Assembly (NCBI GenBank): GCA_041658405.1
Contig: JBBAAG010000004.1
Coordinates: 22,925 to 86,924 of the forward strand
DNA: 64,000 nucleotides
Reading direction: 5' to 3'
Source of the DNA: Elusimicrobiota bacterium
GTDB lineage: Bacteria > Elusimicrobiota > UBA5214 > JBBAAG01
Below the pieces are notes generated by a model. That model ran no database searches. It was not told the origin of the DNA and was given only the letters and a program-made list of their open reading frames with translations. This document shows positions 33,119 to 41,612 of this stretch, one piece after another; within the stretch, counting starts at the first letter, position 1, and each line of letters begins with the position of its first letter. The position numbers were made by a program, and so were the translations under genes.

Positions 33119-33434
33119 TAACCTTCTTACCTCCGTGTACATCCGTAAAAACTATATCTGTTATTACTATTTTCTTTAAATGCTTATTTATCTCGCGGAT
33201 AATTTCGTTTCTTCTTAACAACAGTTCTTGTTTAGCCAACGGCACTTCCGTCCGCGCAATAATAACTTTTTTCTCCCGTATTTCCTCAAACCTAACATAC
33301 TTCCCCAGGTCTCCTAAGACGTCATCCCATGCGCGGAAAACTAGTTCGAGTTCGGGATCTATCCCGATCCTCTTTAAAACCTTTGACACTGCGTCTTTAA
33401 CGTTGTGCCACTCCGCATTCTTCGCGTGCACCAC
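33102..33434 (-). CDS. dciA: DciA-type replicative helicase loader (DUF721)
   Basis: A DUF721/DciA protein, predicted to help load DnaB replicative helicase. The core VFRAWDDVLGDLGKYVRFEEIREK and LLLRRNEIIREINKHL match the family. The start is unclear: the GTG codons at 33434 and 33431 are the only plausible starts that do not extend deep into dnaN, and no good ribosome site is visible. A TTG at 33470 would add 12 residues. The gene sits between dnaN and gyrB, a common position near oriC. Confidence 0.75.
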   Translation of the reverse strand: MVHAKNAEWHNVKDAVSKVLKRIGIDPELELVFRAWDDVLGDLGKYVRFEEIREKKVIIARTEVPLAKQELLLRRNEIIREINKHLKKIVITDIVFTDVHGGKKVNVKKR

Positions 33435-33439
33435 TTGTA

Positions 33440-34552
33440 TTATTGCAACCTCATCGGCATGACTACACAAACATAATTGTTATCATCTGCCGGGCGTAAT
33501 ACTCCGGGGGTTAACGCACCGCTGAGTTCAAACACCACCTCTTCTGCCGTAACTTCTTTAAGTACCGCAAGCACAAATGCGGGATTAAACGCAATCTCAA
33601 TTATTTCGCCGTCATATTCTATATCAATTTCATCCTCAGCATCGCCGATATTCGGGGAGGTAACCATAAGTTTTAACAATTTTTTACCAAATGTAAATTT
33701 CATGGGGATTGATTGTTCTGTTACCAAAACAGACATTCTTCGGGTTACCTGTAATATATTTTTTGTGTTTACCTTAACTTTTGTTGATGGCTTCTTTGGG
33801 ATTACCTGATCATAGTTCGGGAATTCGCCTTCGATTAATCTTGATATGAATAGTGTATCACCACAGATAAACGCTATTTGGTTTGAACCAATATTAATAT
33901 CTACCTTATCACTCTTTGTGGTTTCCAATAGATGTAACACCCCTGTGATTGCTTTACTTGGCATAATGATACTGGCTGGGGCAATTTTTCCGCCAACATT
34001 TTCTTTGGAGATGTATGCCAACCTCCGCCCATCTGTTGCCACCATCTTAACTTCTTTTTCTGTTACTTCCAGTAAAATCCCGTTTAATACGTACCGGGTT
34101 TCATCCGTAGACATAGCAAAACTTGTCTTTGCGATCATTTCTTTGATAATCGTTGCTGGGAGAGACAAATTTTTTGTGTCCTTTACATCCGGTAGTATAG
34201 GAAACTCTTCTTTTGGTATACCGATAATTCTGAATACTGACTTCCCACAGGAGATGGTTACTCGGTTAGCTTCTGATGATGATAATGTAATGTCCATATC
34301 AGGAAGTTCCCGTACGATCTCTAATAATTTCTTCGCTGGTATTGATATTGCACCTTCCTGCGCTATTTTTGACTCCATGTGACAACGTATACCAATTTCA
34401 AGATCAGTTGCGCTTAATTTAACAAAATCCTTTTCCTTATTTGTCTCCATAAGGAAATTGCTTAATGCTGGAATTGTACTTTTGTTTGATACCGCAAGCT
34501 GTACGGTTTGCAATGCTTCTGTTAAGACTGTTTTTGAACAAGTAAACTTCAT
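33440..34552 (-). CDS. dnaN: DNA polymerase III beta sliding clamp
   Basis: A 370-residue clamp that encircles DNA and tethers polymerases. It shows the three-fold domain pattern, the MKFTCSKTVLTEALQTVQLAVSNKST start, the DGRRLAYISKE segment (about 170-180), and the C-terminal VMPMRL binding-pocket strand. A strong AAGGAGGAAG precedes the ATG. It is separated from dnaA by 247 nt of AT-rich DNA with DnaA-box-like sites and is followed by dciA. Confidence 0.97.
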   Translation of the reverse strand: MKFTCSKTVLTEALQTVQLAVSNKSTIPALSNFLMETNKEKDFVKLSATDLEIGIRCHMESKIAQEGAISIPAKKLLEIVRELPDMDITLSSSEANRVTISCGKSVFRIIGIPKEEFPILPDVKDTKNLSLPATIIKEMIAKTSFAMSTDETRYVLNGILLEVTEKEVKMVATDGRRLAYISKENVGGKIAPASIIMPSKAITGVLHLLETTKSDKVDINIGSNQIAFICGDTLFISRLIEGEFPNYDQVIPKKPSTKVKVNTKNILQVTRRMSVLVTEQSIPMKFTFGKKLLKLMVTSPNIGDAEDEIDIEYDGEIIEIAFNPAFVLAVLKEVTAEEVVFELSGALTPGVLRPADDNNYVCVVMPMRLQ

Positions 34553-34799
34553 TACTAATACTTCCTCCTTATTTATATACTCTTCTTCATATTCATAGGG
34601 ACTGTTAATTATTGTATACTGTTGATAACAAAAACCCCTTATGATTTATATTGATAATCAACAAAAAAACAACCACCCAACAATTCTGTAATTGTTGACA
34701 ACCATTAACACATACTAAAAGAACTAACAAATTTCTTATACTAAACACGAAACCAGTAAACGTTACATATCCACTAACACTTAATCAACAGGTTAATCA
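34553..34799. promoter_or_regulatory. dnaA-dnaN intergenic region with degenerate DnaA boxes
   Basis: A 247-nt AT-rich gap. It contains TGTTGATAA (34620-34628, plus strand), and TGTTGATTA on the minus strand at 34655-34663 and 34782-34790, all close to the DnaA box TTATCCACA/TGTGGATAA. It also holds the dnaN leader and AAGGAGG. This may be the second half of a bipartite oriC. No clear promoter could be drawn. Confidence 0.5.
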
Positions 34800-36173
34800 C
34801 TACTTATCAGTATTCAAATCCTTACCTTCACGGATCTCGGTTGTTATCTTATTAACCAAAGCTAAAAAGTAACAGTCATTATTGATTTTTGCCTTAATTT
34901 TATTACAAGCATGCATTATAGTTGTGTGATCCTTCCCACCAAAGGCTTCACCAATTTCAGTAAGCGAACATTCTGTAAGCGTCCGCGAGAGATACATTGC
35001 TACTTGGCGGGGGAACGCAACGGAATCAGTCCGGCGTTTAGATTTCATTTCACTCACATTAAGATTAAACTCTTTTGCTACGATTCTTTGTATACGCTCA
35101 ATCGTTACCTCTGCAGGAGCTTTTTGTGAGGGAAGGATATCGTTTAGTATTTCTTTAGCGCTTTCCACCGTAATCTCCGTACCCAGTAAAGATGAGAACG
35201 CAACAACCCGGATAAGCGCGCCTTCAAGTTCACGGATATTAGTTTTAATCTGTCCTGCAAGAAAAAGTATTACTTCATCATGGACGACCAGTTTCTCGAG
35301 TTCAGCTTTTTTCCGCAGGATTGCTATCCGTGTTTCAAGGTCAGGCGGTTTTATATCTGCCACAACACCCCATTCAAACCGTGAGATTAAACGTTCCTCC
35401 AGTGTCGGTAATTCTTTTGGTGGACGGTCACTGGTGATAACAATCTGTTTATGCGATTCAAAAAGGCTATTAAACGTATAAAAAAACTCTTCCTGAGACT
35501 GTTCTTTACCCGTAAGAAACTGTATATCATCAATCAACAGGCAGTCAAGGCTGCGGTATTTAGAACGAAACTTTTCAAACGTTTTCTGGCGGACAGATTC
35601 TATAAAATCATTGATAAACCGTTCACTGGATACATACAACACTTTCAGTACCGGTGTGTTTTGTTTAATATAATGGCCAATAGCGTTTAATAAATGTGTT
35701 TTACCTAACCCCACACCTCCGTATATAAATAACGGGTTATACGCTCTTCCCGGCTCTTTTGCCACTGCTTCTGAGGTAGCTTCGGCAAAACGGTTTGACG
35801 GACCGACAACAAAAGTGTCTAACGTATATTTCGGGTTGAATACATTTACAGTAAAAACATTTTCTTCTCTAGGCTGTTCAATAGGCTCCTGCTGGATTGA
35901 ATCCATTTTTCCGTCTACAACCTGAGAGAACTCGTATGCCACACGTACACGTTCTTCAAGTTTTGCAGTAAAAAAGGTTTCAATATCTACGCGGAAACGT
36001 TTCTCAATCTGATCCGCAAAAAACTTATTAGGTAATACAATTGTTAAAATACCATCTTTTAAAGAGGAAAGTTTTAACGGGCTGAACCACAGTTCATATA
36101 CTTCCTGTGGCTGTTCCTGCTTCATTTTCTGTAGGAAGTCCGCCCACGCTTTCTCAAGGCCTATTTCAGTCAT
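34800..36173 (-). CDS. dnaA: Chromosomal replication initiator DnaA
   Basis: The 457-residue initiator that binds DnaA boxes and melts oriC. Domain I (1-75) starts MTEIGLEKAWADFLQKMKQE. Walker A is GGVGLGKTHLL (152-162), Walker B CLLIDDIQFL near 215, and sensor motifs follow. Domain IV shows FGGKDHTTIMHACNKI, the DnaA-box-binding helix-turn-helix. The length is normal. Only a GGGGG run precedes the ATG as a ribosome site. DnaA-box-like sequences lie in the gap just upstream. Confidence 0.97.
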   Translation of the reverse strand: MTEIGLEKAWADFLQKMKQEQPQEVYELWFSPLKLSSLKDGILTIVLPNKFFADQIEKRFRVDIETFFTAKLEERVRVAYEFSQVVDGKMDSIQQEPIEQPREENVFTVNVFNPKYTLDTFVVGPSNRFAEATSEAVAKEPGRAYNPLFIYGGVGLGKTHLLNAIGHYIKQNTPVLKVLYVSSERFINDFIESVRQKTFEKFRSKYRSLDCLLIDDIQFLTGKEQSQEEFFYTFNSLFESHKQIVITSDRPPKELPTLEERLISRFEWGVVADIKPPDLETRIAILRKKAELEKLVVHDEVILFLAGQIKTNIRELEGALIRVVAFSSLLGTEITVESAKEILNDILPSQKAPAEVTIERIQRIVAKEFNLNVSEMKSKRRTDSVAFPRQVAMYLSRTLTECSLTEIGEAFGGKDHTTIMHACNKIKAKINNDCYFLALVNKITTEIREGKDLNTDK

Positions 36174-36450
36174 GTTTTAACCCCCAAAAGACAGAGTGAA
36201 CCTAAGGTTACCCACAGAGTTGTCCACATGTGTGGATAACTCCGATAAAACAGTTAAATCCAGCGTATTTACGATGTTCCATAAATTGCTATATTTTATT
36301 GAATACACAACTTTTTATACCTTTTTTTAGAAAAACCATAGTATAGCAATATCATAAAAAACAAGTCCAATCTTTACTGGTTTTAATAAAAAAATTATAT
36401 GTTTTTTACAGGGGAAAGTCAAACAAAATAATACACAAAAATTTAGATGG
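36174..36450. other. Probable replication origin (oriC), dnaA side
   Basis: The 277-nt gap upstream of dnaA holds three DnaA boxes in 32 bp: TTACCCACA (36208-36216), TTGTCCACA (36220-36228) and TGTGGATAA (36231-36239). The last two face each other around CATG. The sequence towards 36450 is extremely AT-rich with runs of T and A (for example 36321-36370, 36381-36410) suitable for unwinding. The position beside dnaA-dnaN-gyrB fits the usual bacterial origin. It also contains the dnaA promoter, which I could not place. Confidence 0.75.
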
Positions 36451-38271
36451 TTACTCCACCATTTTTTTGTAGTAAATAATAGCTTTTTCATTATTTGGAT
36501 CAATCTCTAAAACCTTTTTAAACTGATCCGCCGCTTCTTTAAGCATGCCTTTATAATAGAACGCAACCCCGAGGTTTAACCGCGCATCAACCTGATGGGG
36601 AGAAAGTTTCAGTGATTCCTGATAACACTTAATGGCCATATCCTTATTATTTAGCGCCAGAAAATACACGTTGCCCATATTATTGAATACACCATGCGAA
36701 GGCTGGATTTTCAACGATTTTTCATATGCATCAATTGCCTGGGTAAACATTTTTTGTTTTGCGTAAACCCATCCAATTTTTTCATGTACCCTCGGGTCTG
36801 CCGGATGCTCAACAGCAAGTTGCTGTAATTCAGCGAGTTGTGTCTCAGGATTATTAAGTTTTTGCTCAAAAAAGTCCGGTGTCTGTGCGAGTTTACGCTG
36901 CGCAAAATACGGTTTTAATACCATTCCTGCACTGTAATACGCGGTAAACAAAATTATTGCCGATGCAATACCCCGCTGCCAGGCCATAGGCATCTTCACT
37001 AGTACGGTTTCTTTGTTAGCACAACCTATCCCCGCGGTGATACCCATGACCAGGTAAAGGTAAACCGATGATATTATAAACCGCATATCAACAGAAAAAA
37101 TGTTTTGTACAAACACAGCAGTAACGCTGCCTGCAATTGCGGAAAGCCAGACGCGCTGTTCCCCGGTATGCCCAACCTTTTGAGTGAATATTTTGTGCAG
37201 AAATAGGTAATAGGAACATATAATCGCAAAAAACAGAATAAACCCGATAACCCCGGTTTCCGCTAGGATTTGAAGGTACTCATTATGCGCGTCATTAACA
37301 ATAAACCTTTCCTGCGGGAATATTTTTTTTAGTTCCGCGGATGCATGTTTTGGGAAGTACAGATGAAAAGTTCCAAGCCCGATTCCGGCAATCGGATGTT
37401 TTGTCCACATAACAACAGTATCACGCCAGATAAGAGGATGCTCCTGGAACCGCAACCATACCGTACGGGTGGAGAACGCAAAAACACCAAGCAAAACCGT
37501 TGCAATAACAAGAAACATTATACGTGCACGTAAAGTACGGATTAATACAAAAGCGAACACCACTAATGCCGCTCCTGCCGCGATCCATGCCGCGCGGGTA
37601 TATGTAAAATATAATGCAATAAGCAAAACAACAACGCAGAAAATGAAAAGTATACGCGTAAACAATTTTTTTGCAGTAAACGCAGCTGCTATACTCAATG
37701 GCAATGTTGTAACCAGGAAAACCGCAAAAAATATTGGATTACCAAAGGTGGACATTATACGATCCATCTGAGGGACATCAAATTTTACTTTCGGCATTAT
37801 CATGAACCCGCCGTAATGCTGTGCAATGCCGTATACTGCCAGTATTACTGCTGAGATTGTCCAGGCTGTAACTAATAGTTTAACTTTTTTGTAACTATCC
37901 ACCACCCGTGCTGCGGTAAAAAATATTATTGCGGATAAGATGTTACGCGTAAGCTCTGTCATAGCAGTAGGCTTGTCTTGCGAGACCGCGTAGTGTATGC
38001 CGATATACGAAAGGTATAGGAAAATAGGAAGATTTACCGGTACGGAAGTAAGAACCACCTTTTTTTTGTAAACCATATCCGCTGCGGTAAAAATAGCTGT
38101 AAAAAAAAGTAGGGTTTGCAGTGACAACAATTTCAAACGTACAAGTTTTTCATCAGGGAAAAACGGGACAAGTAAGACAAAAAGAATAAGACAAAAATAA
38201 GCTATATAATTTATGCGATTATCATTTTCGGGCGATGTCTTAGTCGAAGGTATAGGTTTGTACTTACCCAT
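36451..38271 (-). CDS. O-antigen-ligase-family membrane protein with TPR tail
   Basis: A 606-residue membrane protein with about a dozen hydrophobic helices (residues 25-445), including the Wzy/WaaL-type region with the periplasmic loop HPIAGIGLGTFHLYFP and NDAHNEYLQILAETGVIGF. These are hallmark residues of O-antigen ligase/polymerase proteins. The C-terminal residues 490-605 hold three to four TPR repeats. It would transfer or polymerise glycans on undecaprenyl-linked carriers at the inner membrane. It is the last gene of the aminotransferase-synthase-nitroreductase operon (4 nt after nitroreductase). The fused TPRs resemble those of the GT39 gene at 28764. Confidence 0.85.
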   Translation of the reverse strand: MGKYKPIPSTKTSPENDNRINYIAYFCLILFVLLVPFFPDEKLVRLKLLSLQTLLFFTAIFTAADMVYKKKVVLTSVPVNLPIFLYLSYIGIHYAVSQDKPTAMTELTRNILSAIIFFTAARVVDSYKKVKLLVTAWTISAVILAVYGIAQHYGGFMIMPKVKFDVPQMDRIMSTFGNPIFFAVFLVTTLPLSIAAAFTAKKLFTRILFIFCVVVLLIALYFTYTRAAWIAAGAALVVFAFVLIRTLRARIMFLVIATVLLGVFAFSTRTVWLRFQEHPLIWRDTVVMWTKHPIAGIGLGTFHLYFPKHASAELKKIFPQERFIVNDAHNEYLQILAETGVIGFILFFAIICSYYLFLHKIFTQKVGHTGEQRVWLSAIAGSVTAVFVQNIFSVDMRFIISSVYLYLVMGITAGIGCANKETVLVKMPMAWQRGIASAIILFTAYYSAGMVLKPYFAQRKLAQTPDFFEQKLNNPETQLAELQQLAVEHPADPRVHEKIGWVYAKQKMFTQAIDAYEKSLKIQPSHGVFNNMGNVYFLALNNKDMAIKCYQESLKLSPHQVDARLNLGVAFYYKGMLKEAADQFKKVLEIDPNNEKAIIYYKKMVE

Positions 38272-38275
38272 GATA

Positions 38276-38935
38276 TTACTTAACTTTTTTTCTGTACTTG
38301 TTTATATACCGAATTTCGTTCAACCCTTTTTTTGGTACTTTCAAAACCTGTTTATCATCGCGTACCGGGGTAACACTTTCATCAACCTGTCTGTCAACAG
38401 CAACGGCGGTTTCATCGGGATATCCCAGTGCAATCACTGCAGTTAGTTCAATCCCGGGCGGGATATCGAGTAAAGGCTTAACATTCTTTGCAGTCACCGA
38501 CCCAATCCAGCAACTCCCAACTCCTTCAGCCCAGGCAGCAAGTAAAATATTCTGGGTTGCCGCTGCGCAATCTTCAAGATAACACCCGCTGAGTTTTGGA
38601 TTACCTAAAACAACAATGTACGCAACTGGCTCTTTCCCAGTAACCGGCTTACCCGCAGATTTTAACCACGCGGTGTTTGCAAATACGACCGAACATAAGG
38701 TTTTGTCACTAACCAAAACAAATTCCCAGGGTTGGCGGTTACCTCCGGAGGGCGCGTACCGCGCAGCATCAACGATTTTATCAAGTAAATCAGGGTTTAT
38801 AGGCACTTGCTTGAATTGTCGGACAGAACGCCTGGTTTTTATGGTATCAAAAAAATCTTTTGAGTAAACATTAAGGTTATTCACAAAAAAAAACAGTGAT
38901 AATAAAACAGTTGTAACAAAATATTTTGTTGTCAC
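38276..38935 (-). CDS. Exported or membrane-anchored nitroreductase
   Basis: A 219-residue FMN-dependent nitroreductase-family protein with DTIKTRRSVRQFKQVPI, ARYAPSGGNRQPWEFVLV and the GVGSCWIGSV segment. An N-terminal hydrophobic stretch (KYFVTTVLLSLFFFVNN) looks like a signal or anchor, unusual for this mostly cytoplasmic family. The GTG start at 38935 is chosen because it overlaps the preceding stop as GTGA. The frame is open to 38974, but that extension lies wholly within the neighbouring gene. The substrate is unknown. Confidence 0.75.
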   Translation of the reverse strand: MTTKYFVTTVLLSLFFFVNNLNVYSKDFFDTIKTRRSVRQFKQVPINPDLLDKIVDAARYAPSGGNRQPWEFVLVSDKTLCSVVFANTAWLKSAGKPVTGKEPVAYIVVLGNPKLSGCYLEDCAAATQNILLAAWAEGVGSCWIGSVTAKNVKPLLDIPPGIELTAVIALGYPDETAVAVDRQVDESVTPVRDDKQVLKVPKKGLNEIRYINKYRKKVK

Positions 38936-40164
38936 GGAATGACAGTCATTAACTTCTTTGCTTGTTCCGGCCATTTTGCGATAAACCGTAATTCATCGTC
39001 AGTAAGCGGTTTTTGCGTATGTACGTTTGCTACACGTGTGAGGTCAAGAATTTTGTGTGCGGTATTTTCATCCGGGAATTCAATCTCGAGCTTACCCGCT
39101 ACATTACGGAACCCTTTTATCCCAGAATATTCACCGACAACTATATGCCGCCCGGTTTCTATAATTTCAGGTTCGCCGCGGCCAAGTTCTTCAAAATGAT
39201 AAAGTTCATAGTTCCGCCAGTCTTTCAACGCGCCATCCGCGTGAATACCGGACTCATGAGCGAATGCATTAGAGCCCACCCCAGGTTGGTTTATAGGTAT
39301 TGGTACATTAAACGCATATGACGCATACTTAGAGATACGCCATGCCATGTTTAACGTTAACCGTTCATCCAGAGGGTACTTATCCGCAAACCCGGCAGAT
39401 TTTGTTAATGCAAGTATTGTGGAAACAAGGTCAGCATTCCCCGCGCGCTCTCCAATACCGTTGACCGTGGTATTAATGTATGCATCACACCCATTATCAA
39501 TTGCAGCTTTAGCCCCTGAAATTGATACTGCAACCGCCATACCAAGATCGTTATGGCAATGCATTTCTATGGGCATACCGGTGGCAAGAACAAGTTCTCT
39601 TATCCGGTCATATATACTAAACGGGCTGTCATATCCTAAAGTATCGCAATACCTTATCCGTTCCGCCCCGGCTTCTTTTGCTGCTTTTGCAAAACGTATG
39701 AGGTAATCCATTTTACTGCGTGAGGCGTCTTCCGCATTGACTCCCACAGCTTCCGCCCCGTATTTTTTTGCAAGCTGCACAGCTTCTACCATATTGTTGA
39801 TCACAGCATCATGGTCGAGCTTACCCATGAACTTATGTAAAATCATCTGTTCAGAGGTGGAAATCGAGAGATTAACATATTTTAATTTCGGGCATTTTTC
39901 AAATGATTCCTTTACATCCCCAGGTGTAGCGCGTAGCCAGCCGCTCAACCTAATCGGTGAAAGGACACCCATCTCGTGAAGGTCAAGGTTGGCGTTAAGA
40001 TAATTAGTTTCATGTGATGTCATGGGAAAACCGAATTCTGTCTGGAATACCCCCATTTGGTTGAGATAATAATTAATCATTGTTTTCTGCAGTTTTGCCA
40101 GCCCAAGCCGCGCGGTTTGTACGCCATCACGGTTTGTTACGTCAATAATATAAATCTTCGGCAT
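38932..40164 (-). CDS. Homocitrate/isopropylmalate-synthase-like enzyme
   Basis: A 410-residue DRE-TIM metallolyase. IIDVTNRDGVQT (6-17) supplies the catalytic Arg-Asp, HCHNDLGMAVA the metal histidines, and NTTVNGIGERAGNADLV the second signature. Sequence details (SEQMILHKFMGKLDHD, ESGIHADGALKDWRNYE) fit the NifV/homocitrate-synthase and archaeal-type branch of the family better than LeuA, and the regulatory C-terminal domain of LeuA is absent. It would condense acetyl-CoA with a 2-oxo acid. The exact oxo-acid is uncertain. A leuC/leuD pair at 62192-63972 and the aminotransferase next door could act in the same carbon-chain-elongation pathway. Confidence 0.7.
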   Translation of the reverse strand: MPKIYIIDVTNRDGVQTARLGLAKLQKTMINYYLNQMGVFQTEFGFPMTSHETNYLNANLDLHEMGVLSPIRLSGWLRATPGDVKESFEKCPKLKYVNLSISTSEQMILHKFMGKLDHDAVINNMVEAVQLAKKYGAEAVGVNAEDASRSKMDYLIRFAKAAKEAGAERIRYCDTLGYDSPFSIYDRIRELVLATGMPIEMHCHNDLGMAVAVSISGAKAAIDNGCDAYINTTVNGIGERAGNADLVSTILALTKSAGFADKYPLDERLTLNMAWRISKYASYAFNVPIPINQPGVGSNAFAHESGIHADGALKDWRNYELYHFEELGRGEPEIIETGRHIVVGEYSGIKGFRNVAGKLEIEFPDENTAHKILDLTRVANVHTQKPLTDDELRFIAKWPEQAKKLMTVIP

Positions 40165-40196
40165 ATATTTCCATTGTTCTCCTTAATAAACAGACA

Positions 40197-41396
40197 TTAT
40201 ACTAATTTATTTACAAATTCAGCAAACCGTTTTATTCCTTCCACAATGTTTTTCATGGAGGTTGCGTAAGAAAACCGCAGATAATTATTCGCGCCAAAAG
40301 CTATACCGGGTACAACCGCTAATTTTGCGTGTTGCAGCAACAGTTCGGATAATACTAAGGACGACTGTATGCCGGATCCGTTATATTTTTTAGTTAATAC
40401 TCCGGCAATGTTGGGGAACGCATAGAACGCTCCTTGAGGGAGAAAACATTTAACCCCTGGTATTTTGTTTAGTTCAGCAACAATATAATCCCGCCTGGTT
40501 TTAAATTCAGAAACCATCGCATTGACTACTGCGAGATCGCTATTAAGCGCAGCAACAGCGGCCTTCTGAGCGAAAGATACAGGGTTTGAGGTTACATGAT
40601 CCTGAAAATTACCGATAGTTTTTATCAATACCGTATCTGTACTTGCGAGATATCCTATCCTCCACCCGGTCATTGAATATGTTTTTGATACTCCGTTGAT
40701 AATAATAGTACGGTTTTGTATTTCTGGTGATAAAGAAGCGATACTTACGGGTTTGAAATCACCATAAAATATTTTTTCATAAATTTCATCGGATATCACC
40801 ATAGCGTTGGGATGTGATAATACTATATCAGCGATAACCTTTAGTTCGTCCATGGTATACATCGCGCCGGTAGGGTTTGACGGGCTCGTGAGTATCAACC
40901 CAACAGTCTTTGGGGATAAATATTTCTTTAATAAATCAGGGGTTAGTTTAAACCCTGTTGTTTCATCAGTGTTTGCAATTACAGGCTTTCCTCCGGCAAG
41001 AAGGATTTGTTCATAGTACGACACCCAGTACGGGCCCGGAAGTATGACTTCATCCCCGGGATTTGTTATTGCCATGATTGTATTGTATAACGAATGCTTT
41101 GCACCGCAGGAAATAATAATATTCTCTGGCTTATATTCCAACCCGTTCTCTCGATGAAACTTATCGCATACCGCCTGCTTGAGTTCGATTATTCCGGTAG
41201 TTGCTGTGTATTTTGTGAACCCTTTATCAAGCTCAGTTTTTGCTACTGCCTTGATATTATCCGGTGTATCAAAATCAGGTTCACCTGCGCCGAAATTAAT
41301 TACATCCACGCCTTTAGCCTGTAGAGCCTTAGCTTTTGCTGATAATCCCAAGGTTAACGACGGCTGGATCGCCGCGAGCTTCTCTGATAGTTTCAT
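40197..41396 (-). CDS. Class I aminotransferase, aspartate-aminotransferase-like
   Basis: A 399-residue PLP-dependent aminotransferase of the AspB type. The start at ATG 41396 (AGGAGA about 12 nt before) is used instead of an upstream codon at 41450 because the homologous N-terminus MKLSEKLAAIQPSLTL begins there. It shows NFGAGEPDFDTP (34-45), SPSNPTG (171-177) and NGVSKTYSMTGWRIGY with the Schiff-base Lys238. A dozen aspartate- and related aminotransferases share this pattern, so the amino acid is not certain. It is the first gene of an operon with the synthase-like enzyme and may provide the amination step of its product. Confidence 0.85.
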   Translation of the reverse strand: MKLSEKLAAIQPSLTLGLSAKAKALQAKGVDVINFGAGEPDFDTPDNIKAVAKTELDKGFTKYTATTGIIELKQAVCDKFHRENGLEYKPENIIISCGAKHSLYNTIMAITNPGDEVILPGPYWVSYYEQILLAGGKPVIANTDETTGFKLTPDLLKKYLSPKTVGLILTSPSNPTGAMYTMDELKVIADIVLSHPNAMVISDEIYEKIFYGDFKPVSIASLSPEIQNRTIIINGVSKTYSMTGWRIGYLASTDTVLIKTIGNFQDHVTSNPVSFAQKAAVAALNSDLAVVNAMVSEFKTRRDYIVAELNKIPGVKCFLPQGAFYAFPNIAGVLTKKYNGSGIQSSLVLSELLLQHAKLAVVPGIAFGANNYLRFSYATSMKNIVEGIKRFAEFVNKLV

Positions 41397-41612
41397 AGTG
41401 AAAAACAATCTCCTGTTATTAATTAAAGATTCAATATAAAAAATATGCACTAAAAAATACTAAATCCGTGTATGTATGTCAACAATAAGGTAATAAAATA
41501 ATTACAAGAAAAACCGCGGGTAACTTCATTAAGGTTTAGTAGTATAATATTGAACATATAAAATTAGTGAATTGCCAATATGAATATTTTTGTGAATGGA
41601 GGCGGTGTTGCA

